DNA of 9,655 bases, from the NCBI GenBank assembly GCA_903824515.1, contig CAIJXA010000070.1:1-9655 (forward strand), in the 5' to 3' direction. The notes under the pieces were generated by a model that saw only the letters and a list, made by a program, of their open reading frames with translations, made no database searches and was not told the origin of the DNA. Position 1 is the stretch's first letter, and every line of letters starts with the position of its first letter. The position numbers and the translations under genes are program-made. Positions 1 through 6,281 of this stretch are shown here, piece after piece. Source of the DNA: an uncultured bacterium. Lineage in GTDB: Bacteria; Patescibacteriota; Minisyncoccia; Moranbacterales; GWC2-37-73.

Positions 1-189
1 GCTGCTGCTGGCGGCACGGATTCGGTTTGGCCTGCAATTTCTCAATGCGGAACTCCTACATATACAATAACTGCTGGGACTACTGATTCTTGGACGGTAA
101 CTTTGACAACTTGTCCAAGCTTGACAGCCTGTGCTGGTATTATTGTTGATCCAACTGGTTTGGCAACTATTCCTGGCACCTGTAACTAG
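1..189 (+). CDS. type IV pilin paralog, C-terminal part (5' end outside window)
   Basis: The open frame enters from the left edge and ends at TAG 187-189, giving the last 62 residues of a protein. By a hand alignment with one 4-residue gap, 39 of 62 residues match the C-terminus of the pilin at 327-764, including W-P, ISQCG, WTVTLT, PTG and all four C-terminal cysteines. It is therefore very probably the C-terminal globular domain of a second, tandem type IV pilin. The domain is rich in Thr, Gly and Ser with few charges, as in exposed pilin head domains, and its paired cysteines suggest disulfides formed outside the cell. The N-terminal prepilin signal cannot be seen. Function as a fibre subunit is inferred from the neighbour. 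Confidence 0.85.
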   Translation, partial: AAAGGTDSVWPAISQCGTPTYTITAGTTDSWTVTLTTCPSLTACAGIIVDPTGLATIPGTCN

Positions 190-258
190 TTTCTGTCTAG
201 CTAGTTTATATCGTTTACGTGTTGCGATGTTTGTTTTCTGTTTTGGTTGTAGTTGATT

Positions 259-303
259 CTCCGCAACTTGTTGAATGTTGATTTCTTTCAACTTGTTGCG
301 GAG
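259..303 (+). other. strong stem-loop between the tandem pilin genes
   Basis: CTCCGCAAC (259-267) pairs perfectly with GTTGCGGAG (295-303). A 2x2 TT/TT internal loop follows, then GTTGAA (270-275) pairs with TTCAAC (287-292), leaving an 11-nt loop. No proper T-run follows, so this is a poor intrinsic terminator. It lies 23 nt before the second pilin start and could set the relative expression of the two pilins by mRNA protection or partial termination. Confidence 0.6.
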
Positions 304-326
304 TTATTGAATATTGATTTAAAAAA

Positions 327-764
327 ATGAAAAAAAGTCACGGCTTCACGCTGATTGAACTTATGATTGTGATTGTAATTATCGGGATGTTGGCTGGAAT
401 TATCCTAGTAAGTACCAATGGCGCAAGAACTAAATCTGCAGTATCCGCCGTTAAATCATCCATACGGAGTATTGTTCCGGCTGGGGTAATTTGTCGTGGA
501 GCAACTCCATCCCCAGGAACAGTTCAAACCGGAGTTCCTGGCGATTTATTGTGTAGTCTTAATGCTGGCGCTGGCGGCACTAGCTCTCCTTGGCCAGAAA
601 TTTCTCAATGTGGAACAGGGGCCTCGGCTCCGACCTTCACAGTGGTTGGCGGTGGCACTGACAATTGGACGGTTACGCTGACAAATTGTCAAAGTCTTGC
701 AATTTGTGCTGGACTCGTTGTTAATCCAACTGGCTTTACAAATATTCCACCTGCGTGCAATTAA
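327..764 (+). CDS. type IV pilin (prepilin)
   Basis: This encodes a 145-residue prepilin with a short basic leader (MKKSHG) followed by the class III signal GFTLIE. Prepilin peptidase should cut after Gly6, Phe7 would be N-methylated, and Glu11 is the conserved Glu5 of the mature pilin. Residues 7-29 form the hydrophobic N-terminal helix that anchors the subunit and packs in the fibre core. The rest is a small Thr/Gly/Ser-rich head with six cysteines (C56, C76, C95, C121, C127, C144), enough for up to three disulfides. The ATG has only A-rich sequence before it and no Shine-Dalgarno. It lies directly downstream of a close paralog, so both probably serve the same pilus. Whether it is the major fibre subunit or a pseudopilin is inference, but the leader and tandem copies favour a structural pilin. 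Confidence 0.92.
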   Translation: MKKSHGFTLIELMIVIVIIGMLAGIILVSTNGARTKSAVSAVKSSIRSIVPAGVICRGATPSPGTVQTGVPGDLLCSLNAGAGGTSSPWPEISQCGTGASAPTFTVVGGGTDNWTVTLTNCQSLAICAGLVVNPTGFTNIPPACN

Positions 765-795
765 TTTTAGCTACTAAAATAGCATCTATTTTTTT
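764..795 (+). terminator. weak terminator-like hairpin at the pilin stop codon
   Basis: ATTTTAG (764-770) and CTAAAAT (774-780) form a 7-bp AT-rich stem around a CTA loop. A run of seven T at 789-795 lies 8 nt beyond the stem. The stem is weak and the T-run is displaced, so termination here would be partial at best. An overlapping GCTA/TAGC pairing (770-773 with 780-783) is the alternative fold. Confidence 0.3.
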
Positions 796-857
796 GGTTT
801 TGATTAGCTGTTAATGGTATAAACTTTTGCGGCTTAAATTATAAATATTTTATCCAT

Positions 858-893
858 AAAAAACTCTTAATATTGGCTTAGAGTTTGTTTTTT
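858..893. terminator. intrinsic terminator, possibly bidirectional
   Basis: AAACTCT (861-867) pairs with AGAGTTT (880-886), followed by G and six T (888-893). Six A precede the left arm (858-863), so the reverse strand also ends in a T-run. It lies about 100 nt after the pilin stop and about 155 nt before pilD, and probably separates the pilin transcript from the pilD operon. Confidence 0.55.
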
Positions 894-991
894 AGAATAT
901 TACTAGGAGGGCTCAAAGTTGTTTTTTTTTGTATTTATGTTAACATATTATTAGCTTAAGGGATTTTTAAACATTAAAATTCTAAAAAGGT

Positions 992-997
992 TATAAT
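992..997 (+). promoter_or_regulatory. candidate -10 box for the pilD operon
   Basis: A perfect TATAAT lies at 992-997, 51 nt before the pilD start and downstream of the terminator at 858-893. No convincing -35 is found at 16-18 bp. In AT-rich DNA a lone TATAAT is weak evidence, but the position is right for an operon promoter. Confidence 0.35.
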
Positions 998-1048
998 ATA
1001 TTTTGAATGTAATGGCGGTGAATTTTTTTGAAAAAATAAAATAAATTT

Positions 1049-1849
1049 ATGATTATTATCTTTCTTATTCTGGGGTTAATCATCGGTAGCTTTTTGAATG
1101 CAGTTGTTTATCGACTGAATGCGGTTGAATCCTTAATGGAAAGATCGCATTGTCCGCATTGCAAAAAAACCGTTCGTTGGTTTGATAATGTACCGCTGCT
1201 TAGTTTCATTTTGCTCAGTGCGCGTTGTCGGGATTGCGGCGAAAAAATTTCTTGGCAATATCCAGTTGTGGAAGCCTCAACCGGCATTGTTTTTGCAATG
1301 CTGGGAAATTATTTTTTCAATGTTGCGGATTTTTCAACTTGGACACTAACCGCCTATTATTTGGTTATTTTTTCAATTTTGATGATTATTTTTGTGTATG
1401 ATTTTAAATATATGGAAATTCCAATGCTGATTTTGTGGCTTGGGGTTGGTGTGAGTTTAATTTACTTTCTTTTTGCTGATTGGCAAAATTTTTCTGGGGC
1501 TGCCTCATTTTTTGATTTGAAGATAATTTCTGGTATTTTGGGCGGCTTGGTGGCTGGAGGATTTTTCTATGGCCTGGCAGCCTATTCAAAAGAAACTTGG
1601 ATGGGATATGGTGATGCCTATCTCGGTCTGTTGGCGGGACTTATCATTGGTTGGCCAAACATCCTTATTGCGCTGATGCTTTCATTCTCAATTGGAGCCC
1701 TTATCAGTGTTATTCTTGTGATTTTGAACAAAAAGACTATCAAAAGTCAAGTTCCATTTGCACCTTTTTTGATTGGTGGTGTTTTTCTGGTGTTGCTGTT
1801 GCCTCAAATTTTTCCGCAACTTCAATACTACTTCTTACTTTTTAGTTAA
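1049..1849 (+). CDS. pilD: prepilin peptidase / N-methyltransferase (PilD, peptidase family A24)
   Basis: This is a 266-residue polytopic inner-membrane enzyme. It cleaves prepilin leaders after Gly and normally also N-methylates the new N-terminus. It begins with a hydrophobic segment carrying GSFLNAVVYR (13-22), as in PilD, followed by a cytoplasmic zinc-finger loop with C35-P-H-C38 and C60-R-D-C63. YPVVEA (71-76) is the typical motif before the next helix. The two catalytic aspartates of A24 peptidases are visible: D118 in VYDFKYMEIP, and D189 in the GxGD motif MGYGD. VPFAPFL (235-241) matches the usual C-terminal (I/V)PFGPFL. Length and motif order are full and intact. The ATG has no Shine-Dalgarno. 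The gene heads an operon in which the GspH-like minor pilin follows after 11 nt, and it would process every pilin encoded nearby. Confidence 0.96.
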   Translation: MIIIFLILGLIIGSFLNAVVYRLNAVESLMERSHCPHCKKTVRWFDNVPLLSFILLSARCRDCGEKISWQYPVVEASTGIVFAMLGNYFFNVADFSTWTLTAYYLVIFSILMIIFVYDFKYMEIPMLILWLGVGVSLIYFLFADWQNFSGAASFFDLKIISGILGGLVAGGFFYGLAAYSKETWMGYGDAYLGLLAGLIIGWPNILIALMLSFSIGALISVILVILNKKTIKSQVPFAPFLIGGVFLVLLLPQIFPQLQYYFLLFS

Positions 1850-1860
1850 AAAGCATTTTC

Positions 1861-2469
1861 ATGTTGATCAATCAAAAAAAACAAAAAAATCTTTTTTCTC
1901 GGCGAAATGAGCTAGTAAAATCAATTTCTCAAGCGAGGGGAATTTTTTGCGATCAGTCCAAGAAAGGCTTCACACTGATTGAAGTTTTGATTGTTATCGT
2001 GATTATTGCGATAATGACAGGCGTCATATCAACCAATCTTAGCAAAAACAAGGGGACGAGCGAGGTTGAAATTGCTGCGCTGCAAACCGTGGCTCAGCTT
2101 CGGTCGTTGCAAAATGATGCCATCAATGGAAAAAGTATCGAGACAATCACTGCTTGTCAGTTTTTGTTTGAGATTGCCAATGGCGCAAAACTCTATACTA
2201 GCACCTTCAAAGACTGCGCTACATCTGCCGTAATCGGAACTCCAATCAGCACTTATTTCAGTGCAAAAAAAGAAAATGGCTCCGTCACGTCAAGTCTTGC
2301 TTCGCTATATTTTACTTCTCCTTTAGGAGGTGTCCATTTTACTTTGGGCAGCATAAATCCAGCAACTGGAGAAGGTCAAATAATTCTGACTTCATCGGCG
2401 GGTGACGTGTTTTATGTTTGTGTGACTACCTCTGGAAATATATTCGCTCAGAAAAATGCTTGCTTTTAA
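1861..2469 (+). CDS. GspH/FimT-like minor pilin (pseudopilin) with long leader
   Basis: This is a 202-residue prepilin-like protein. The peptidase signal KKGFTLIE places cleavage after Gly36, and E41 is the mature Glu5. It is followed by a hydrophobic helix (residues 37-55) and a beta-rich head with the GspH/FimT look: an early helical AALQTVAQLRSLQNDA stretch, then many Ser/Thr/Gly strands. The mature part has four cysteines (C99, C119, C187, C201) for likely disulfides. The 36-residue basic leader is unusually long. The only in-frame alternative start before the signal is the TTG at codon 2, so the leader seems real. It carries Cys30 in a motif resembling the leader of the PilW-like protein at 3104. 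It sits 11 nt after pilD and 15 nt before the PilV-like gene. Its role is probably as a tip or initiation subunit of the pilus (inferred from family). Confidence 0.85.
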   Translation: MLINQKKQKNLFSRRNELVKSISQARGIFCDQSKKGFTLIEVLIVIVIIAIMTGVISTNLSKNKGTSEVEIAALQTVAQLRSLQNDAINGKSIETITACQFLFEIANGAKLYTSTFKDCATSAVIGTPISTYFSAKKENGSVTSSLASLYFTSPLGGVHFTLGSINPATGEGQIILTSSAGDVFYVCVTTSGNIFAQKNACF

Positions 2470-2484
2470 TATCAATCAAAAAAA

Positions 2485-3057
2485 ATGAGTTTAAAGCTTT
2501 CAGCTAAAAAAATAAATCCAAAAATTTTCAGAAAATCAATTTCTCTGAAAGGTTTTTCTTTGATTGAAGTCTTGTTTTCGCTGCTGGTTTTTTCAATTGG
2601 AATTGTCAGTATTGTGGCAATCATGACAGCAAATATTAAAATATCTGTGACTGCCAAAAACCAGATTATTGCTGCTCAACTTATTCAAGAAGGCATTGAG
2701 CTTGTCAAAAATTTGAGCGACAATAAGGATGGGCGTCTGGTGAAAGGTAATGAGTATCTTGATTATACGGTGGATACAAACATGTCTGGCCAGACTTCAA
2801 CCATAAACTTTGTTAGCGCAGTTTCTCATCGGCTGTATTTAGATGATGGCGGAAAAGGGTTTTATTCTCATACCACAAGCACTAAACCGACAAAATTTGC
2901 CAGAAAAATATATGTGGATTGGAAAAATAATCTTAGTCAAATAACAGTCACAAGTTCGGTTTCTTGGGATAACTCAGGAGACATTCCTGCAACTTGCAAT
3001 GTTTCAACTAAGTGTGCAATGGCAACGCTGATAATTTCTCCGCACATCGGGCCTTGA
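2485..3057 (+). CDS. PilV-like minor pilin
   Basis: This is a 190-residue prepilin-like protein. A basic 23-residue leader is followed by GFSLIE, with cleavage expected after Gly23 and E28 as mature Glu5. The hydrophobic helix spans about residues 24-46. The following AAQLIQEGIELVKNLSDN resembles the stretch in PilV/GspI-type proteins where the N-terminal helix continues into the head, hence the call. Near the C-terminus two cysteines lie close together (C-x5-C in ATCNVSTKCA). It starts 15 nt after the FimT-like gene with no Shine-Dalgarno and ends in TGA, so it is probably translated as part of the same mRNA. It probably belongs to the minor-pilin complex that primes assembly. The exact orthology (PilV or GspI) cannot be settled by eye. 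Confidence 0.82.
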   Translation: MSLKLSAKKINPKIFRKSISLKGFSLIEVLFSLLVFSIGIVSIVAIMTANIKISVTAKNQIIAAQLIQEGIELVKNLSDNKDGRLVKGNEYLDYTVDTNMSGQTSTINFVSAVSHRLYLDDGGKGFYSHTTSTKPTKFARKIYVDWKNNLSQITVTSSVSWDNSGDIPATCNVSTKCAMATLIISPHIGP

Positions 3058-3103
3058 TTTTTTTTGACTGACGATTGGAAAGTTTGATTATTAAATTCAT
3101 TTT

Positions 3104-3748
3104 ATGCAGGTAAAGAAAAAAATAGAAAATATAAAAAAGATTTGTGTAGACATGAAAAATGATCTGCTTGGACGTGGGCGGATTTGCTTGTCGACAAAAA
3201 AAGGTTTTACTTTGCTTGAAACACTTATTGCAGTATTGCTATTTTCTTTTATTTCTGTGATGGTGTCAGGCGTGTTTGCGACTTTTTTGAAAAACTACAC
3301 CGAATCAAAAAAAACCCTGCAAGGTGTTGAAGGGGCGCAATTTGCTATGAATTTGATGGCAAAAACCATTAGGACTAGTGACGTGAGACTTAATGCTGAT
3401 GGAAAAACTTTAGAGATCTATGATTTTGCTCAAAAAAAATGTTTGAAGTATAGCTGGGTTGATGGTGTTACGATTAATGGTGTCATGTATGGAAAAATGC
3501 AAGTTAACACCCGAACAACAACCAAAGAGGGTGCAGTTTCCAATTGCGGTGATTTTCTTACTAACATGGGTGGACCGGAAGACATCACTTCAAACGATGT
3601 GATCAATGTTTCTTTCAATGTTGATCATTCTGATCAAACAAAGATGGGTTTCGTGACGATAGCTCTAACAGTTGAAGAACCTGGTCAGCAATCTTCTCCC
3701 TTGCAAATTCAAATGACGGTATCTTTGAGAAATCTTGGGGGAAATTGA
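3104..3748 (+). CDS. PilW/GspJ-like minor pilin with long leader
   Basis: This is a 214-residue prepilin-like protein, the last of three minor pilins. KKGFTLLE puts the cleavage after Gly34, with E39 as mature Glu5. The helix runs to about residue 60. The next part (VEGAQFAMNLMAKTIRTSDVR) matches the PilW/GspJ pattern of an amphipathic helix before the head domain. The 34-residue leader could be shortened to 18 residues if Met17 (3152) is the true start. Neither ATG has a Shine-Dalgarno. The leader shares a motif with that of the 1861 gene: R-G, then Cys six residues before the cleavage Gly, then K-K-G-F. It follows the PilV-like gene by 46 nt, ends in TGA, and is followed by a strong terminator, so it closes the operon. 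Confidence 0.83.
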   Translation: MQVKKKIENIKKICVDMKNDLLGRGRICLSTKKGFTLLETLIAVLLFSFISVMVSGVFATFLKNYTESKKTLQGVEGAQFAMNLMAKTIRTSDVRLNADGKTLEIYDFAQKKCLKYSWVDGVTINGVMYGKMQVNTRTTTKEGAVSNCGDFLTNMGGPEDITSNDVINVSFNVDHSDQTKMGFVTIALTVEEPGQQSSPLQIQMTVSLRNLGGN

Positions 3749-3776
3749 TTTTCCACGGGTATGGGCATTGTTTAAG

Positions 3777-3800
3777 AAAGCATTTAAGGATGCTTTTTTT
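3777..3800 (+). terminator. intrinsic terminator ending the pilD/minor-pilin operon
   Basis: AAAGCAT (3777-3783) pairs perfectly with ATGCTTT (3790-3796) around a 6-nt loop, and the right arm runs straight into seven T (3794-3800). It lies 28 nt after the PilW-like stop and immediately before the ligA promoter, so it marks the boundary between transcription units. Confidence 0.88.
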
Positions 3801-3813
3801 GATTAATTTTATG

Positions 3814-3822
3814 TGATATAAT
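3814..3822 (+). promoter_or_regulatory. extended -10 promoter of ligA, leaderless type
   Basis: TGATATAAT is an extended -10 (TGn plus perfect TATAAT at 3817-3822). Only 6 nt separate it from the ligA ATG at 3829, so a start point about 7 nt after the -10 falls on the A of the start codon. No -35 is clear, which fits an extended -10 promoter. The predicted mRNA has no 5' UTR and no Shine-Dalgarno. Confidence 0.65.
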
Positions 3823-3828
3823 CAAGGT

Positions 3829-6165
3829 ATGGATACGCAGCAAGAAAAAAAAAGAATAGAAAAACTTCGCCAGGAGCTTGATCAATATCGATATTTTTAT
3901 CATGTTTTGGATAGTCCTAAAATTTCAGATGAGGCTTATGATTCTTTGTTTGAGGAACTTTTGAAGTTGGAAAAGCAGCATCCGGAATTTTTTTCGCCGA
4001 CGTCTCCAACGCAAAGAATTGGGGCCAGTCCACTGAAAGCTTTCAATAAAGTTCGTCATGCTAAGGCGCAATGGTCCTTTGATGACGTTTTTGATTTTGA
4101 GCAGCTGAAAGCGTGGGAAGAGAAAACGCAAAGAGCAATAACTAAAATACAACAGACAATAGGCAATAGACAAGAAACAAAATCCAAACAAATTTCAAAT
4201 TTCAACTCCAAAATTTCCAATGAAATTCAAAATTCAGAGCTCGAGTATTGTTGCGAGCTTAAGATTGATGGCCTAAAAATGATTTTGACCTATGAAAATG
4301 GGGCATTGGTTGCTGGAGCAACGAGGGGCGATGGTGCAGTCGGAGAGGATGTGACAAGTAATCTCAAGACAATTCAAAGTCTTCCACTTCAACTTAGTGA
4401 AAAAATTGATACGACTGTGGTTGGGGAATGTTGGCTTTCAAAAAAAGAGTTAGCCAGAATTAACGAAGAGCGAAAAGAAAAAAGTGAGCAGCAATTTGCA
4501 AACACCAGGAACGCGGCGGCTGGTTCAATTCGGCAACTTGATTCAAGGATTGCTTCAAAACGCAGATTGGATAGTTTTATTTACGACATTGACGACATTC
4601 ATAGAGCATGGAACATGGAACATGAAACACCAAGCAAAAAGCAAGATACAAAGGACAAGGCACATGATAAAATGCAACTCCCACGAACACAGGTTAAAGA
4701 ATTGGAGTTATTAAAAAAATTAGGATTTAAGGTTAATCAGAATTTTAAACTTTGCAAATCCATCGAGGAAGTGCAAAACTTTTATGAAAGCTGGACAGTC
4801 AAAAAGAATCAACAGGACTACGAGATTGATGGAATTGTCATAAAAATAAATTCACAAGCTTTGCAAGAGGCTCTTGGGTATACTGGAAAGGCACCGAGAT
4901 GGGGAATAGCGTATAAGTTTCCAGCTCAACAGGTGACGACTGTGGTTGAGGATATTAAAGTTCAAGTCGGCAGAACAGGTGCCCTGACGCCAGTTGCTCA
5001 TTTGCGTCCAGTTCGTGTTGCAGGTTCTGTGGTGAGCCGTGCGACTCTTCACAATGAAGATGAGATAAATAGGCTTGACGTTCGTCTTGGAGACACAGTG
5101 ATAATCAGGAAGGCTGGAGATGTGATTCCGGAAGTGGTTGAGGTTATCAAAAGCTTGCGAACTGGCAAAGAACGAAAGTTTAGAATGCCAACACACTGTC
5201 CAATTTGTGGCGGGAAAGTACAGCGGGAAGAAATTGGCATGGGTTGCCCTCACCTGTCCGGAGTACCGGACATCCTCTCCCAGAGGGAGAAGAAGATATT
5301 GAAGAAAACTTCTGAAAGTGCGGCCCATTATTGTTTGAATCCGAAATGTTTTGCGGTGGAAATGGGACAGCTTATTCATTTTGTGGGCCGAAAAGGTTTT
5401 GATATTGTGGGTTTGGGTGAAAGTATTATTGAAAGATTAATGGAAGAGGGGATCATTTCAAATTTTGCTGATATTTTTGACTTGAAAGTTGGCGATCTGG
5501 AACCGCTGGAAAGATTTGCAGAAAGGTCAGCAGAAAAATTGGTCACTTCGATTGAGAAAAGCAAGAAAATATCTTTGGAAAAATTCATCTATGCGCTTGG
5601 AATCAGGCACGTGGGAGAAGAGAGCGCCGTTTTGATTGCTGGTGCAATCAAAACGGAATTTCCAATTTCCAATTTCCAATTTCCAATAAAATCCAAATGT
5701 TCAAATGTTAAAATAAAAAATGAAAATGTTTTAATTGAAAATATTGAAAGTTTGATTTGTGTTTTTTCGCATGTCAGCAAAGAGCAGTGGACTGACATCA
5801 AGGGGGTCGGGGAAAAGTCAGCAGAAAGCTTGGCGACTTGGTTTTCGGACGAGAAAAATATTGAGTTGCTAAAAAAAATGGAAGAGTTTGGGGTTGAAAT
5901 CATTTCTCCTGCTGAAGCCAGTGAAGCTAAACGTGATAAGTTAGCCAATCTGACTTTTGTTTTGACAGGACAATTGGTTGACTTTACAAGAGACCAAGCT
6001 AAAGATATGATAAGGAAAGAGGGAGGTAGCGTTTCTTCTTCTGTCAGTAAAAATACCGACTGCGTTTTGGCTGGTCAGGAGGCGGGCAGTAAATTGCAAA
6101 AGGCTCAGGAATTGGGAGTAAGGGTGATTGGAGAGAAGGAGTTTTTGAAAATGTTAAAAGATTAG
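3829..6165 (+). CDS. ligA: NAD-dependent DNA ligase LigA with four in-frame insertions
   Basis: This enzyme seals nicks in replication and repair using NAD+. All domains are present in order. Domain Ia (1-75) carries YRYFYHVLDSP and TQRIG. The adenylation domain has the nucleophile K145 in CELKIDG, RGDG (166-169), VGE with E200, the two conserved arginines of TRNAAAGSIRQLD (R227, R235), and YEIDGIVIK. The OB fold carries QVGRTGALTPVA. The zinc finger has C457, C460, C502 and C507. The HhH domain and a BRCT domain (about 702-778, with LTG and SSSVSKNTD) follow. Family members are usually near 670 residues; this one is 778. Against E. coli LigA recalled from memory, the excess sits in four places: about 108-138, 259-285, 473-498 and 610-638. 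None disrupts a catalytic residue and the frame is intact, so the protein is probably active. It has its own leaderless-type promoter. One oddity is Val198 where EVRGE-type ligases have Arg. Confidence 0.98.
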   Translation: MDTQQEKKRIEKLRQELDQYRYFYHVLDSPKISDEAYDSLFEELLKLEKQHPEFFSPTSPTQRIGASPLKAFNKVRHAKAQWSFDDVFDFEQLKAWEEKTQRAITKIQQTIGNRQETKSKQISNFNSKISNEIQNSELEYCCELKIDGLKMILTYENGALVAGATRGDGAVGEDVTSNLKTIQSLPLQLSEKIDTTVVGECWLSKKELARINEERKEKSEQQFANTRNAAAGSIRQLDSRIASKRRLDSFIYDIDDIHRAWNMEHETPSKKQDTKDKAHDKMQLPRTQVKELELLKKLGFKVNQNFKLCKSIEEVQNFYESWTVKKNQQDYEIDGIVIKINSQALQEALGYTGKAPRWGIAYKFPAQQVTTVVEDIKVQVGRTGALTPVAHLRPVRVAGSVVSRATLHNEDEINRLDVRLGDTVIIRKAGDVIPEVVEVIKSLRTGKERKFRMPTHCPICGGKVQREEIGMGCPHLSGVPDILSQREKKILKKTSESAAHYCLNPKCFAVEMGQLIHFVGRKGFDIVGLGESIIERLMEEGIISNFADIFDLKVGDLEPLERFAERSAEKLVTSIEKSKKISLEKFIYALGIRHVGEESAVLIAGAIKTEFPISNFQFPIKSKCSNVKIKNENVLIENIESLICVFSHVSKEQWTDIKGVGEKSAESLATWFSDEKNIELLKKMEEFGVEIISPAEASEAKRDKLANLTFVLTGQLVDFTRDQAKDMIRKEGGSVSSSVSKNTDCVLAGQEAGSKLQKAQELGVRVIGEKEFLKMLKD
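4151..4240 (+). repeat. AT-rich repeat element inside ligA (insertion 1)
   Basis: This encodes about residues 108-138, a polar Asn/Gln/Lys/Ser-rich stretch lying just before the CELKIDG motif and absent from typical LigA. It contains period-7 units (CAAATTT twice at 4189-4202, then degenerate units). Its right end has GAAATTCAAAATTCA (4222-4236), identical to 8348-8362 in the gatA-downstream spacer, and its left end has AGACAATAG (4154-4162), also at 8247-8255. It is probably a copy of the same repeat family. Confidence 0.6.
4604..4680 (+). repeat. heptamer repeat inside ligA (insertion 2)
   Basis: Three period-7 units, CATGGAA, CATGGAA and CATGAAA, occupy 4607-4627, followed by A-rich sequence to about 4680. 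They encode about residues 259-285, a charged linker not present in typical LigA, located between the SFIYDI strand and the helix before LKKLGFKV. The unit is the reverse complement, with one change, of the CTCCATG units at the gatA start. Confidence 0.55.
5247..5292 (+). repeat. double-hairpin palindromic element inside the ligA zinc finger (insertion 3)
   Basis: Two hairpins lie side by side: TGTCCGG/CCGGACA around AGTA (5255-5272, 7-bp stem), and TCTCCC/GGGAGA around AGA (5276-5290, 6-bp stem). The block is GC-richer than its surroundings. It lies between the second and third zinc-binding cysteines and widens that loop from about 15 to 41 residues, adding about residues 473-498. The sequence resembles the dispersed 'CCCTCACC...CCTCTCCC-AGA-GGGAGA' palindromic repeats found between genes in many bacteria. 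That resemblance is from memory and unsearched. Confidence 0.6.
5657..5740 (+). repeat. heptamer repeat inside ligA (insertion 4)
   Basis: Four perfect tandem copies of AATTTCC fill 5657-5684, followed by an A/T-rich stretch to about 5740. They encode about residues 610-638 in the HhH domain, a hydrophobic then Lys/Asn-rich loop that typical LigA lacks. Period 7 and copy number 4 match the intergenic (TAATTTT)x4 at 8257-8284. Because 7 is not a multiple of 3, each unit is read in a different frame. Confidence 0.65.
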
Positions 6166-6281
6166 ATTGAATTTTGAAATTATATTTCGCTCGCATCGCA
6201 TACATTTTTCTTTTTATCCCAGTAAAATCTGCTGCTTTTAAGTGAAAAAAGAAAGAGTATGCTCTACTCACTTACGCAGTT

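Noticed and set aside
184..206. AACTAG/CTAGTT inverted repeat after the first pilin as a terminator
   Set aside because: The 6-bp AT-rich stem has a long loop and no T-run.
4852..5379. Long minus-strand open frame (175 codons) inside ligA
   Set aside because: It lies wholly antisense to well-conserved LigA motifs and its translation has no domain-like features, so it is a shadow of the real gene.
5589..5948. Minus-strand open frame of 119 codons inside ligA
   Set aside because: Antisense to the LigA HhH region, with Ser/Leu-rich composition typical of reverse-frame shadows.
3829..6165. LigA insertions as inteins or introns
   Set aside because: Each is only about 22-33 residues, with no splicing motifs at the junctions, and the frame stays open throughout.
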